Source of the DNA: Bhargavaea ginsengi
GTDB taxonomy: Bacteria; Bacillota; Bacilli; Bacillales_A; Planococcaceae
NCBI RefSeq assembly: GCF_900109165.1
Contig: NZ_FNZF01000002.1
Coordinates: 124,001-188,000, forward strand
Length of the DNA: 64,000 nt
Reading direction: 5' to 3'
In this document: positions 25,928-34,215 of the stretch, piece after piece
How the letters are laid out: every line of letters starts with the position of its first letter
How positions within the stretch are numbered: the first letter of the stretch is position 1
Position numbers and translations under genes: made by a program
The notes under the pieces: model-generated
Told to the model about the DNA's origin: nothing
The model's database searches: none
Seen by the model: the letters and a program-made list of their open reading frames with translations, nothing else

Positions 25928-26861
25928 AATGAAGCACACCGTCCCCGTCCCGGATTTCCGTCGCCAGCCCTTCCGCGACCAGCCAGTCGGTCTGTCCGAT
26001 CGTTTCGGAAAGCGTGAGGCCGAGTTCCCGTTCATAGGCGTGCGGGAACAACCGCTTTGTCAGTTCATAGATTGTCTTCGGACCGTCCGAAAGCATGTCC
26101 AGAACGGCATGCGCACGTTCCCTCTGCTGTCCGATCCGCTTTGTGACAAGTTCCCGGATGTCGCGGACTTCTTCGCCGTGGCCGGGATGGATAAGCGTGA
26201 CGGGAAGGTCAGCCACGCGGCGCATTGAATCATTGTAGAGAAGAAGCGACCGCGGGCGGTCCTCTTCCGGGTCGAGCGGAGGTTCGATCAGCGGATTGGA
26301 AGAAATCTTCCCGAGAATGAGGTCGCCGCCGATCATCTCCCCGTCCCGTTCATTAAAGAAGGCGAGATGGCTCTGGGCATGTCCCAGGGTTTCCATCACC
26401 GTCCACCCCGGATGTCCCGGGACTTCGACTCCGTCCCCGAGGATGCCGTCAAGCGGACGCTTCCCGATGAACTCCACCGGACGCTTCATCTTCCTCACCC
26501 AGTGATGTTCGGACTCCGGCACGCCCTCTTCCTTGAGGCATTGCAGATAGAACCGGTCATGGCGCTCGAAAAACGCCTCGTCGCGGACCAGCCACGGTTC
26601 GTTGTACCGGTGTCCGAGCAGGCTTGCACGTTCAAAATGTTCGACAAGTCCGCTGTGGTCCGGATGGTGGTGCGTCAGGATGACCTGCTCGATATCACCG
26701 GGCCGGTAGCCAGCCGCCTTGAGTCCGGCATGCAGTGCTTCGGCAGCCTCGGGAGTATTCGTACCGGCGTCAAACAGCGTGAGCGCGTCCCCCTTCAGCA
26801 AAAATGCATTGACATCGCCGACGGCAAAAGGCGTCGGCATCGTGATTTTATGGATAGTCAT
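25914..26861 (-). CDS. Metallo-beta-lactamase fold hydrolase (YqjP-like)
   Basis: The 315-residue protein begins MTIHKITMPTPFAVGDVNAF and has the zinc-binding THHHPDHSG motif near residue 67, with further histidines in LGHAQSHLAF and LIHPGHGEEV. A C-terminal segment (KRIGQQRERAHAVLDML, about residues 235-290) matches the winged-helix tail of the YqjP/LACTB2-like hydrolases. GGAGGGG precedes the ATG by five bases. It is the first gene of a two-gene unit with the SDR gene. Substrate unknown, probably a thioester or similar. Confidence 0.8.
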   Translation of the reverse strand: MTIHKITMPTPFAVGDVNAFLLKGDALTLFDAGTNTPEAAEALHAGLKAAGYRPGDIEQVILTHHHPDHSGLVEHFERASLLGHRYNEPWLVRDEAFFERHDRFYLQCLKEEGVPESEHHWVRKMKRPVEFIGKRPLDGILGDGVEVPGHPGWTVMETLGHAQSHLAFFNERDGEMIGGDLILGKISSNPLIEPPLDPEEDRPRSLLLYNDSMRRVADLPVTLIHPGHGEEVRDIRELVTKRIGQQRERAHAVLDMLSDGPKTIYELTKRLFPHAYERELGLTLSETIGQTDWLVAEGLATEIRDGDGVLHYEQA

Positions 26862-26928
26862 CGGATCCCCTCCGGAAAATGAATGGTCATTCATCCATTT
26901 TACACAAGCGCCTGTCTCACGTCACCTG

Positions 26929-26958
26929 TTGACTTTGGCAGCCAAGCATGTCTATAAT
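26929..26958 (+). promoter_or_regulatory. Sigma-A promoter of the proI T-box transcript
   Basis: TTGACT and a perfect TATAAT are separated by 18 bases and lie directly upstream of the T-box leader. Confidence 0.8.
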
Positions 26959-26965
26959 CGCACTA

Positions 26966-27230
26966 ATCAAATGAACGGACGCTCCGACGAAGACCAGTAC
27001 GGGCGGTGATGGCGCACAGAAAATGCGGTCACCGGCTGAGAGCCGCATCCCCTCTCCCGCCCCGAACCTGCTTCCGAGCCGCCATGGAAACATGGCCGTA
27101 TCCCGCTGCGTTAAAGGGGAAGAGCCGCGCCGGCAAGTCCGGCGAAAAAAGGTGGTACCGCGGAAACCGATGTGTTTTCGTCCTTTTCATGATGGACATC
27201 ATGAATGGACGAAAACGCATTTTTATTTTG
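26966..27230 (+). ncRNA. T-box riboswitch leader of proI (proline)
   Basis: The 290-base leader between promoter and proI holds the T-box consensus AAGGTGGTACCGCGG at 27149-27163, whose bulge pairs with the 3' end of uncharged tRNA. A long stem I region precedes it, with an AGTA loop-E-like element near 26997. A terminator stem follows (GTTTTCGTCC with GGACGAAAAC around an inner CATGAT/ATCATG stem, then ATTTTTATTTTG, about 27172-27230), which competes with the antiterminator. The gene served makes proline, so a proline specifier codon is expected. A CCT at 27067-27069 is a candidate only. Confidence 0.88.
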
Positions 27231-27249
27231 CCCGAGGAGATGATCGGAT

Positions 27250-28059
27250 ATGAAGAACGTACTATTTGTCGGCGCCGGTTCAATGGCGGAGGCCATAATC
27301 GCAGGCATCACATCGAACGGGGCGGTTGAGCCCGCTTCGGTGTTCGTCATGAACAAGTCGGACCATGCTCGCCTTGAGGAGCTGCGGGACAAGTACGGCA
27401 TCACGCCGGTACGGAGCGGCGACCCGGAGATCGGGCAGGCGGAACTTGCCTTATTTGCGACCAAACCGAAGGATGCACGCCAGGCGATGAAAGAGATAGC
27501 CGGGCAGCTTCATCCGTCCGCAGCAGTGCTCTCCGTGATGGCAGGCATCCCGATCAGCCTGTTCGAGGAAGGGCTGGGCAGCCGGCCGGTCGCCCGTTCC
27601 ATGCCGAACACGTCCGCAACGATCGGGCTTGCCGCAACGGGCGTCGCCATGAATGACGCGGTCGGCGACAAAGTCCGCCAAGATGTTCTCTCGCTTCTTG
27701 GCTCGATCGGTCTCGTGAAAGAAGTCGAAGAGGACGAGCTTCATCTGATTACCGCATTGGCAGGGAGCGGTCCTGCCTACGTCTATTATTTCGCCGAGGC
27801 ACTTGAGGAAGCGGCCACGGCATCGGGACTCTGCGGCCCGGATGCCCGTGACCTGATCGTCCAGGTACTAGAAGGAGCTGCCGCGATGCTGAAGCGGCGG
27901 ACAGCCGAACCGGCCGAACTCAGGGAACATGTAACCAGCCCGGGCGGCACGACTGCGGCTGGCATCCGCGCACTCGACGATGCCGGTTTCCGCGAAGCTG
28001 TCGCTTCCTGCATCCGTGCAGCAGAAAACCGCTCCCGTGAGCTTGCGTCAGGACAGTGA
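27250..28059 (+). CDS. proI: Pyrroline-5-carboxylate reductase
   Basis: The enzyme reduces pyrroline-5-carboxylate to proline with NAD(P)H. The 269-residue protein shows the Rossmann motif FVGAGSMAEAIIAGI, then VLSVMAGIPISLFE and the substrate signature EDELHLITALAGSGPAYVYYFAEAL near residue 160, and a closing TSPGGTTAAGIRALDDAGFR. AGGAGATGATCGGAT lies before the ATG. It is the B. subtilis yqjO/proI orthologue by position, and the T-box upstream indicates control by uncharged tRNA-Pro. Confidence 0.95.
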   Translation: MKNVLFVGAGSMAEAIIAGITSNGAVEPASVFVMNKSDHARLEELRDKYGITPVRSGDPEIGQAELALFATKPKDARQAMKEIAGQLHPSAAVLSVMAGIPISLFEEGLGSRPVARSMPNTSATIGLAATGVAMNDAVGDKVRQDVLSLLGSIGLVKEVEEDELHLITALAGSGPAYVYYFAEALEEAATASGLCGPDARDLIVQVLEGAAAMLKRRTAEPAELREHVTSPGGTTAAGIRALDDAGFREAVASCIRAAENRSRELASGQ

Positions 28060-28110
28060 CCGGCCCGATTGATAGAATGGAAACGAATTCTATCGGAAAA
28101 GGGTGATTGG

Positions 28111-29127
28111 ATGGCAAAGCTGTTTGAACCGCTTGAAATCAGGGGCGTGACGCTCCGCAACCGGATCGTCATGTCACCGATGTGCATGTATTCCTGTCCG
28201 GAACAGGACGGAAAAGTCCAGGACTGGCACCTCGTCCATTATCCGTCGCGTGCCGTCGGCGGAGCAGGACTTCTTATCGTTGAAGCGACTGCGGTCCAGC
28301 CTGAAGGACGGATCTCGAATGAAGATCTGGGCATCTGGGAGGACGGCCATGTCGAAGGGCTGAAGCATCTCACCAGCCTGATCAGGCAGCACGGGGCTGC
28401 GGCCGGCATCCAGCTGGCCCATGCCGGACGAAAATCGGAGACCGACGGGGATATCTTCGCCCCTTCCGCCATCGCGTTCAGCGACCGCTATAAGACACCG
28501 AAGGAAATGACCGAAAATGATATCAAAAAGACCGTAACGGCATTTCGTGATGCGGCAGTGCGTGCGAAGGAAGCGGGCTTTGATGTGATCGAGCTCCACG
28601 GCGCCCACGGCTATCTGCTCAATGAGTTTTTGTCCCCGCTGTCGAACAGACGGACAGACCGCTATGGCGGAAGCGCAGATAATCGCTACCGCATCGTGCG
28701 GGAAACCATCGATGCCGTGCGCGAAGTGTGGGACGGTCCCCTCTTCGTCCGAATCTCCGCAAGCGACTACACCGACGGCGGGATGACGCCCGAAGACTAT
28801 GTCCAGATGGCGGCATGGATGAAGGAACAGGGCGTCGACCTCATCGATGTAAGCTCGGGCGCGGTCGTTCCGGCACGGATCAGCGCATACCCCGGCTACC
28901 AGGTCCCGTTCTCGGAGACCGTCCGGAACGGCACAGACGTCATGACCGGTGCGGTCGGGCTGATCGAGGAACCGGCGCATGCCGAGGAAATCGTCCAGAA
29001 CGGACGCGCGGACCTCGTCCTTCTCGGGCGGGAACTGCTGCGTGATCCTTACTGGCCGAGGCGCGCTGCAAAGGAACTTGGAGCAGAAATTCAGGCACCT
29101 GTCCAGTACGGACGCGGCTGGAACTGA
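28111..29127 (+). CDS. namA: NADPH dehydrogenase, old yellow enzyme family
   Basis: NamA/YqjM is an FMN ene-reductase acting on activated C=C bonds and nitro compounds, linked to oxidative and xenobiotic stress. The 338-residue protein begins [20 protein letters not shown], with the characteristic cysteine in [14 protein letters not shown] that tunes the flavin, active-site histidines in [16 protein letters not shown] near residue 165, and a C-terminal arginine in YGRGWN. GGGTGATTGG precedes ATG 28111. It follows proI by 51 bases and shares its direction, so it may also depend on T-box read-through. Confidence 0.93.
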   Translation: MAKLFEPLEIRGVTLRNRIVMSPMCMYSCPEQDGKVQDWHLVHYPSRAVGGAGLLIVEATAVQPEGRISNEDLGIWEDGHVEGLKHLTSLIRQHGAAAGIQLAHAGRKSETDGDIFAPSAIAFSDRYKTPKEMTENDIKKTVTAFRDAAVRAKEAGFDVIELHGAHGYLLNEFLSPLSNRRTDRYGGSADNRYRIVRETIDAVREVWDGPLFVRISASDYTDGGMTPEDYVQMAAWMKEQGVDLIDVSSGAVVPARISAYPGYQVPFSETVRNGTDVMTGAVGLIEEPAHAEEIVQNGRADLVLLGRELLRDPYWPRRAAKELGAEIQAPVQYGRGWN

Positions 29128-29169
29128 TAAACGACATCATAGTGTCTGGCCAAAACCGGCCAAGCAAAG

Positions 29170-29210
29170 CAAAAACGTGATCCCCGCTATTGGCCCGGAT
29201 CACGTTTTTT
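29170..29210 (+). terminator. Terminator after namA
   Basis: AAAACGTGATCC pairs with GGATCACGTTTT across about 13 loop bases, followed by TTTTTT. Confidence 0.85.
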
Positions 29211-29247
29211 AATGGAGGGGATATGACGGAAGGTTCCGCTGAGGGAA

Positions 29248-31584
29248 TCAGACCTGCAGGGCGCCTTCCTGCAGCGCTTCCTCAAGGAACGGACTCGTCT
29301 TCCCGACACTGTATAGGTGCAGGATGTGCATGGCTCTGGTACAAGCTGTGTAGAAAAGCCTCCGCACACTTTCGTCGCCATAGACATCCCGTGAAGCATT
29401 ATAAATAATCACCGCATCAAATTCGATCCCTTTGGACAGATAGGATGGGATGACGACCGTTCCCTGCTCGTATTCCCCAGTTCCGCTCTTGATGAGTTTA
29501 AGCCCATCGATGCCGGATAGGGATCTGTATGCATTCAGGCTTTCCGCGGCAGATTGGCAGATCACAGCTATACTTTGATGCCCCTGGCGCCGCAATTCAT
29601 GGATTTTCAGGATGATGCGGCTGTGCAAATCCTCAAAATCACCGACCTGCTCCAGCGATGGCCAAACGCCATCACGGTCAAAGGGAATGATGTTTTCGCC
29701 ATGGGGAATCAGCTTCTTGGTAAATTCGATGATCGGCCTTGTGGACCGGTAACTCCGGGTCAGATTGACCACTTCTGTCTGATCAGGTCCGTATAATCCG
29801 GACAATGCGCTAAAGTCCGTCCGCCCGTCGGCATGGGAATAAATCGCCTGATTAAAGTCACCAAGCACCGTCATCTTCGCTGAAGGAAACAGTCGCTTCA
29901 GAAACTCAAACTGAAACGGTGAATAGTCCTGGGCCTCATCAATGACGACATGCCTGATTGAGCTGTTTGACTGGAAACCGAGGATTAGTTCCTTTAAAAA
30001 CAAGTAAGGGGTTGCGTCCTCATGGAAGAGCCGGCCCGCCTTCAACACATCGGTTGTCATCCGGCAAATGGCCCCCCATTCCACAGGTGTCTCCCCATTG
30101 GTCCACCGGCCAATCTGTGAAGGTTCTTCAAACAGCTGACCATACATCGCTTTGTAATCGACGAACTGATATTCACGGATCTTGCGTCGGTGTGGCTTCA
30201 TCTTCTGGTGGACGACCAATCGCGCCAGCGCTTCGGGCTCCATTTCATAGTCGGCGACGGCTTCTTTTGTGTAGCCCCGTTTTCCGGCAAGATAACGGTG
30301 AGCCTTGTGATAGGCATCTTCACTTAAAAGCTCGATTTCATCCTGGACCCACGGCTTTTTCCATTCGGCTTTCTGGAGGTTCTTCAGCTCTCCAAGCAGC
30401 CATTCCTTCAGCTTATCCAACCGGTTATGCACGCGGAGAGCAGGGTCCAGACTGTAGAACCGCTCTGCCATCTGTTCAGCCGTAATGATCGGCCGCCCTC
30501 TGAAAGTCACATCCCTGAAGCGCATTCCCGACGATTCCAGCGATTCGCTGTAGGATTTGATTACCTCGATAAAACGGACAGCTGATTTGAATCGAATGCT
30601 CTGCACCCTCAGACTTTTGGCATCTGCATCTCCCATACTCAGAACGGACTCCAATTGACCGTAGGAAGTTTCAACGTCGAACTCATCGCCCAGCCGGTGT
30701 TCCAGATAGTCCTGGAAAGTGACCTGCTGCATATTTTCTTCGCCGAGCTCCGGCAGAACGTTGGACACGTAACTGCTGAACATCGTGTTCGGAGAAAAAA
30801 GAATAATCTGATCTGCGTTCAGCTGGTCCCTGTATTTATAAAGCAGGTAGGCGATCCGCTGCAGGGCGGCCGATGTCTTACCGCTTCCTGCAGCGCCATG
30901 AACGATCAGCAATCTGCCATGATCATGCCGGATGATCCGGTTTTGGTCCTGCTGAATGGTCGCAACGATGCTATGCATCTGTTTGTCGGATTGTTTGCCG
31001 AGCACTTCCTGGAGGATTTCATCCCCGATGGTGAGACTCGTATCGAACATGGATTGAAGGACGCCATCCCGGATGAGATACTGCCATTTTCCGTCCAGTT
31101 GGCCGTGCACTGCACCACCGGGAGTTGAATATTCAGCCGGGCCCGGCTGGCAGTCATAGTAGACGCTCGAGACCGGTGCCCTCCAGTCGTAGACCAGAAA
31201 ATCTTCTCCGTCTTCATCAGTAAGAGATGAAATTCCGATATAAAAAGATTCCGGTGCCGATTCACCGCTCTCGGTAAAGTCAATCCGGCCAAAATAGGGA
31301 GATTCCTTCATTCTTTGAAGCACCTTCAGACGCTGGGATGCATGCCTATGGGAGCCTTCACTGACGGAAAGTGCCTGGGCTTCCTGGCGCAGGCCGATGA
31401 TGGTCTCCAGGTAATCATCGAATGTGTCGGTATTCACCTTCACTTCATCCCAGAAGTGCCTCCTGATCTGGATGACCTCACCTTTGCGCCTGGCTGTTTC
31501 TGTTTCCAGCTTTCCGATTTCCTTGGAAATGGTGCCCATTACAAGATTCACACGGTCCTGTTCGTACCTGAGTTCGCGGTTCAT
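29248..31584 (-). CDS. helD: RNA polymerase recycling motor ATPase HelD
   Basis: HelD binds stalled RNA polymerase and uses ATP to release it from nucleic acid. The 778-residue protein has the long N-terminal coiled arm (about residues 1-90), a linker with FLVYDWRAPVSSVYYD near residue 130, then a UvrD/Rep-like ATPase with Walker A HGAAGSGKTSAALQRIAYLLY near residue 232, Walker B VVIDEAQDYSPFQFE near residue 540, LTRSYRSTRPI, and a C-terminal GIEFDAVIIYN motif. GGGAGG precedes the ATG by six bases. It lies between namA and rnz, where the compared B. subtilis region has no helD, so it appears to be an insertion relative to that gene order. Confidence 0.88.
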   Translation of the reverse strand: MNRELRYEQDRVNLVMGTISKEIGKLETETARRKGEVIQIRRHFWDEVKVNTDTFDDYLETIIGLRQEAQALSVSEGSHRHASQRLKVLQRMKESPYFGRIDFTESGESAPESFYIGISSLTDEDGEDFLVYDWRAPVSSVYYDCQPGPAEYSTPGGAVHGQLDGKWQYLIRDGVLQSMFDTSLTIGDEILQEVLGKQSDKQMHSIVATIQQDQNRIIRHDHGRLLIVHGAAGSGKTSAALQRIAYLLYKYRDQLNADQIILFSPNTMFSSYVSNVLPELGEENMQQVTFQDYLEHRLGDEFDVETSYGQLESVLSMGDADAKSLRVQSIRFKSAVRFIEVIKSYSESLESSGMRFRDVTFRGRPIITAEQMAERFYSLDPALRVHNRLDKLKEWLLGELKNLQKAEWKKPWVQDEIELLSEDAYHKAHRYLAGKRGYTKEAVADYEMEPEALARLVVHQKMKPHRRKIREYQFVDYKAMYGQLFEEPSQIGRWTNGETPVEWGAICRMTTDVLKAGRLFHEDATPYLFLKELILGFQSNSSIRHVVIDEAQDYSPFQFEFLKRLFPSAKMTVLGDFNQAIYSHADGRTDFSALSGLYGPDQTEVVNLTRSYRSTRPIIEFTKKLIPHGENIIPFDRDGVWPSLEQVGDFEDLHSRIILKIHELRRQGHQSIAVICQSAAESLNAYRSLSGIDGLKLIKSGTGEYEQGTVVIPSYLSKGIEFDAVIIYNASRDVYGDESVRRLFYTACTRAMHILHLYSVGKTSPFLEEALQEGALQV

Positions 31585-31615
31585 GGCAAACCTCCCTGAA
31601 AAATAGTGTAAAGGC

Positions 31616-31645
31616 TTGACTTGTTGACTGATGCCGTATTATAAT
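31616..31645 (+). promoter_or_regulatory. Sigma-A-like promoter in the helD-rnz intergenic region, plus strand
   Basis: TTGACT (31616-31621) and a perfect TATAAT (31640-31645) are separated by 18 bases. No plus-strand gene follows; the next plus-strand signal is a hairpin with a T-run at 31711-31743. Confidence 0.5.
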
Positions 31646-31651
31646 TAAATT

Positions 31652-31743
31652 AGGATAAGTATATATATCCCTTCGCTCTTGATGACATCTATACAACCAT
31701 ACCATAAATCACCCGTTCCCTTCAATCGGAACCGGGTATTTTT
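31652..31743 (+). ncRNA. Candidate small RNA between helD and rnz
   Basis: A plus-strand promoter is followed after about 60 bases by a hairpin, ACCCGTTCC with GGAACCGGGT (one bulge), and ATTTTT. On the other strand this hairpin has no T-run, so it reads as a plus-strand terminator. The roughly 90-base transcript would have no open frame with a ribosome site. No homology is known to me. It would be transcribed away from helD and against rnz. Confidence 0.35.
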
Positions 31744-31752
31744 CGACTATAA

Positions 31753-31795
31753 AAACGCGGGCAGGAGGTGTTCCTCCACTGCCCGCGTTTTTTAT
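31753..31795 (-). terminator. Terminator of the peptidase/dinB/rnz-side transcript (bidirectional hairpin)
   Basis: AAAACGCGGGCAG and CTGCCCGCGTTTT, with an inner GGAGG/CCTCC stem, have T-runs on both strands and lie directly after the rnz stop. Confidence 0.88.
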
Positions 31796-32739
31796 TATGG
31801 ATTAATCCGTCTCAGCATCCCGTTTTTCCATTCATATTCAGCAAGATCCTCCGCAATTGCTACTTGCGGGAAAATCTCTTCCGCCTCAGCTGCCAAGTGT
31901 CCGGCATCCTCGGGAAGGAACCGGGCGCTGATATGATTGGCGATCAGTGACCGGGCCCCCGCCTCCCGTGCTGTTTTTGCGGCATCCATGATCGTGGAAT
32001 GACCGTAAGGCCCTGCCAGATGGGCTGACTCTTTGTCGAACGTCGCTTCATGAATCACGATATCCGCATCCCATGAAAGTTCAACGGCATTGTCCGTGAA
32101 CCGGGTGTCGCCCAGGACGGCAACAGTGAATCCCGGTTGCGGCGGGCCGGTGACCTCCAGGCTTCTGACAACTGTTCCGTCTTCGAGAGCAATGTCCCTG
32201 CCTTCTTTCAGCTCGCGCAGCAGCGGCCCCTTCGGAACGCCAGCTTCAATTGCACGGTCCACGAGAAGTTTTCCGGGCAGCGGTTTTTGCTCAATACGGT
32301 AGCCGAAGCATGGCATCACGTGATCAAGCGGAAGCGCCCGGACAGTGAAGGAATCATCCTCAAAGACCGTACCGGCTTCCACTTCATGGACAGCCAGTTC
32401 ATAGTTGAGATGGGTCCGGCTGATCCGGAGGGTCACCTCGATCCATTCCTGCAATCCTTTGGGGCCGTACAGGTCAAGCCGTCCGGATCCCCCCAGGAAT
32501 CCTCTTGAACCGAGCATGCCAGGAAGCCCGAAGATATGGTCCCCATGAAGATGCGTGATGAAGATCTTGTCCAGTTTCCGCGGTTTCAGCGTTGTGTGCA
32601 GCATGCGGTGCTGCGCAGCCTCCCCACAGTCAAACAGCCAGAAGCTGCCGCGCTCCTCAAGAAGCTTCAGTGCAAGTGCGCTCGTGTTCCGTTGTTTGGA
32701 CGGCATGCCCGCGCCCGTCCCTAGAAATTGTATCTGCAT
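31795..32739 (-). CDS. rnz: Ribonuclease Z
   Basis: RNase Z cuts the 3' trailer from tRNA precursors that lack an encoded CCA. The 314-residue protein begins MQIQFLGTGAGMPSKQRNTS and has the zinc motif THLHGDHIFGLPG near residue 62, a flexible exosite arm near residues 150-190, and LGDTRFTDNAVEL plus HEATFDKESAHLA metal-ligand segments. Length is standard. It starts two bases after the dinB stop, so the genes are coupled. The pairing matches the B. subtilis yqjK-yqjH neighbourhood. Confidence 0.94.
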   Translation of the reverse strand: MQIQFLGTGAGMPSKQRNTSALALKLLEERGSFWLFDCGEAAQHRMLHTTLKPRKLDKIFITHLHGDHIFGLPGMLGSRGFLGGSGRLDLYGPKGLQEWIEVTLRISRTHLNYELAVHEVEAGTVFEDDSFTVRALPLDHVMPCFGYRIEQKPLPGKLLVDRAIEAGVPKGPLLRELKEGRDIALEDGTVVRSLEVTGPPQPGFTVAVLGDTRFTDNAVELSWDADIVIHEATFDKESAHLAGPYGHSTIMDAAKTAREAGARSLIANHISARFLPEDAGHLAAEAEEIFPQVAIAEDLAEYEWKNGMLRRINP

Positions 32740-32740
32740 G

Positions 32741-33958
32741 TCAACCCTGCCTTCCGCCGGATTTCGGTCCGGAAAACCCTTTTGTAACAGTTCCTTTTCC
32801 GAACTTCGACTCCAGCTCGCCGATCATTTTCAGGACCGGCTCTTCTTTTGCGTGTTTTTCGTAGTTGAAGATCGACAGCTGCTCTGTCGTCTCGGAGCGG
32901 TCGATGACCCGGCCGATGGTAACCCCGAGAAGGCGCACCGGCTGCCCGCCGTAATGCCGGTCAAACAGCAGCTCCGCCTCCCTGCAGATGGCGTCAGCCG
33001 TATGGATAGCATTCGTAAGTGTCCTGCTTCGCGAGTGGTTCACCCAGTCCGCGTCACGGATCTGAATGGTCACGAGATCACCAGCGAGTTCGCGGCGGTC
33101 AAGGCGGAGGGCCACTTTTTCCGATAACTTGCGGAGCGTCTTCTTTAGTTCGGCCGGATCGGTCTCATCGACGGGAAGCGTCACGGACCCGCCGACACTT
33201 TTTCGTTCATGGACAGATTCCGGGTCAACCGGGCGCGAATCAATGCCGTTCGCGCGGCGCTTCAGATGGAGTCCCCGTTTACCGAGATTCTCCTTAAGAA
33301 AGCCTTCGGGTGCCGCAGCCAGATCACCGATCGTTCTGATTTTAAGTGATTGGAGTTTTTCTTCGGTGCTTTTCCCGATGCCATGCATTTCGATGACCGG
33401 AAGGGGCCAAAGGACGGATGGCACATCGCGTTTCCTGAGAATCGTGATCCCCATCGGCTTTTTCATGTCGGATGCCGTCTTGGCAAGGAATTTGTTCGGT
33501 GCAATCCCGATCGAGCACGGCAGATCCAGTTCTGTCAGGATCCTGCGCTGCATCTCTTCCGAAAGCCCGACAGCATTTCCCGGCCATTCCACATCCGACA
33601 CGTCCAAATATCCTTCGTCGATCGACACCGGCTCAACCAGTTCCGTATAAGTCCGGAGCAGGCTGAACATTGCATCCGAGGCGTCACGGTAACGGTTATG
33701 GTCCGGCGGGATCACGATGAGTTCCGGACATTTGCGGCGGGCTTCCCAGACCGGCATGGTTGTATAGACACCGTGCGCCCTTGCTTCGTATGAACAAGTG
33801 ACCACGATGCCCTTGCGCTCTTTCGGATTCCCGGCAACCGCCACCGGTTTTCCCTTCAATGAAGGATCATGTGCCTGCTCGACAGATGCGAAAAAGCTGT
33901 TCATGTCGATATGGAAAATGATCCTGCCTTTTTTCGGCTTGCTTTCAATCATGTTCAT
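32741..33958 (-). CDS. dinB: DNA polymerase IV (Y family)
   Basis: DinB is an error-prone translesion polymerase. The 405-residue protein shows FHIDMNSFFASVEQ near residue 15 and EPVSIDEGYLDVSD near residue 108 with the metal-binding acids, a KFLAKTASDMKKP helix, an HhH thumb (MHGIGKSTEEKLQSLKI), and the little finger. The tail KFGKGTVTKGFSGPK does not show a clear beta-clamp QLxLF box at the extreme end, but QLSIFNYE near residue 360 is a good clamp-binding match. ATG 33958 or the ATG two codons later could be the start. No SOS box was seen upstream. Confidence 0.92.
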   Translation of the reverse strand: MNMIESKPKKGRIIFHIDMNSFFASVEQAHDPSLKGKPVAVAGNPKERKGIVVTCSYEARAHGVYTTMPVWEARRKCPELIVIPPDHNRYRDASDAMFSLLRTYTELVEPVSIDEGYLDVSDVEWPGNAVGLSEEMQRRILTELDLPCSIGIAPNKFLAKTASDMKKPMGITILRKRDVPSVLWPLPVIEMHGIGKSTEEKLQSLKIRTIGDLAAAPEGFLKENLGKRGLHLKRRANGIDSRPVDPESVHERKSVGGSVTLPVDETDPAELKKTLRKLSEKVALRLDRRELAGDLVTIQIRDADWVNHSRSRTLTNAIHTADAICREAELLFDRHYGGQPVRLLGVTIGRVIDRSETTEQLSIFNYEKHAKEEPVLKMIGELESKFGKGTVTKGFSGPKSGGRQG

Positions 33959-34000
33959 CGCTCCGGTGTGTCATGCTGTCTCCATTATATCAACGGCCGG

Positions 34001-34038
34001 CCGAAAAAGGAAAAAGACGGGCGCGAGGGCCCGTCTTT
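34001..34038 (-). terminator. Terminator beyond repeat array C
   Basis: AAAGACGGGC and GCCCGTCTTT form a ten-bp stem, followed on the minus strand by TTTTCCTTTTTC. It lies about 180 bases past the peptidase gene stop, which would place array C in that gene's 3' untranslated region. Confidence 0.8.
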
Positions 34039-34065
34039 GGCAGTGAAATCAGTTGTCTGTCCGGC

Positions 34066-34195
34066 TAAGTCCGCTATTCAGGCCGTAAGTCCGAAATCCG
34101 GATTGTAAGTCCGATACGATGCTTCTAAGTCCGATTTCGCGAACCTAAGTCCGAATTCTCAAACGTAAGTCCGAACCTATGTCTCCAAGTCCGAA
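34066..34195. repeat. Array C: seven TAAGTCCGA direct repeats at exact 20-bp period
   Basis: Cores start at 34066, 34086, 34106, 34126, 34146, 34166 and 34186. The first reads TAAGTCCGC and the last CAAGTCCGA; the five between are TAAGTCCGA. The 11-base spacers vary. All point the same way, unlike arrays A and B. The array lies between the terminator at 34001-34038 and the stop of the peptidase gene, so it is probably transcribed on the minus strand as part of the 3' untranslated region. Function unknown. Confidence 0.92.
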
Positions 34196-34215
34196 GTCTG
34201 GCTGATCGCAGATCC

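Noticed and set aside
34066-34195. CRISPR array
   Set aside because: Nine-base cores at 20-bp pitch are too short, and no cas genes are nearby.
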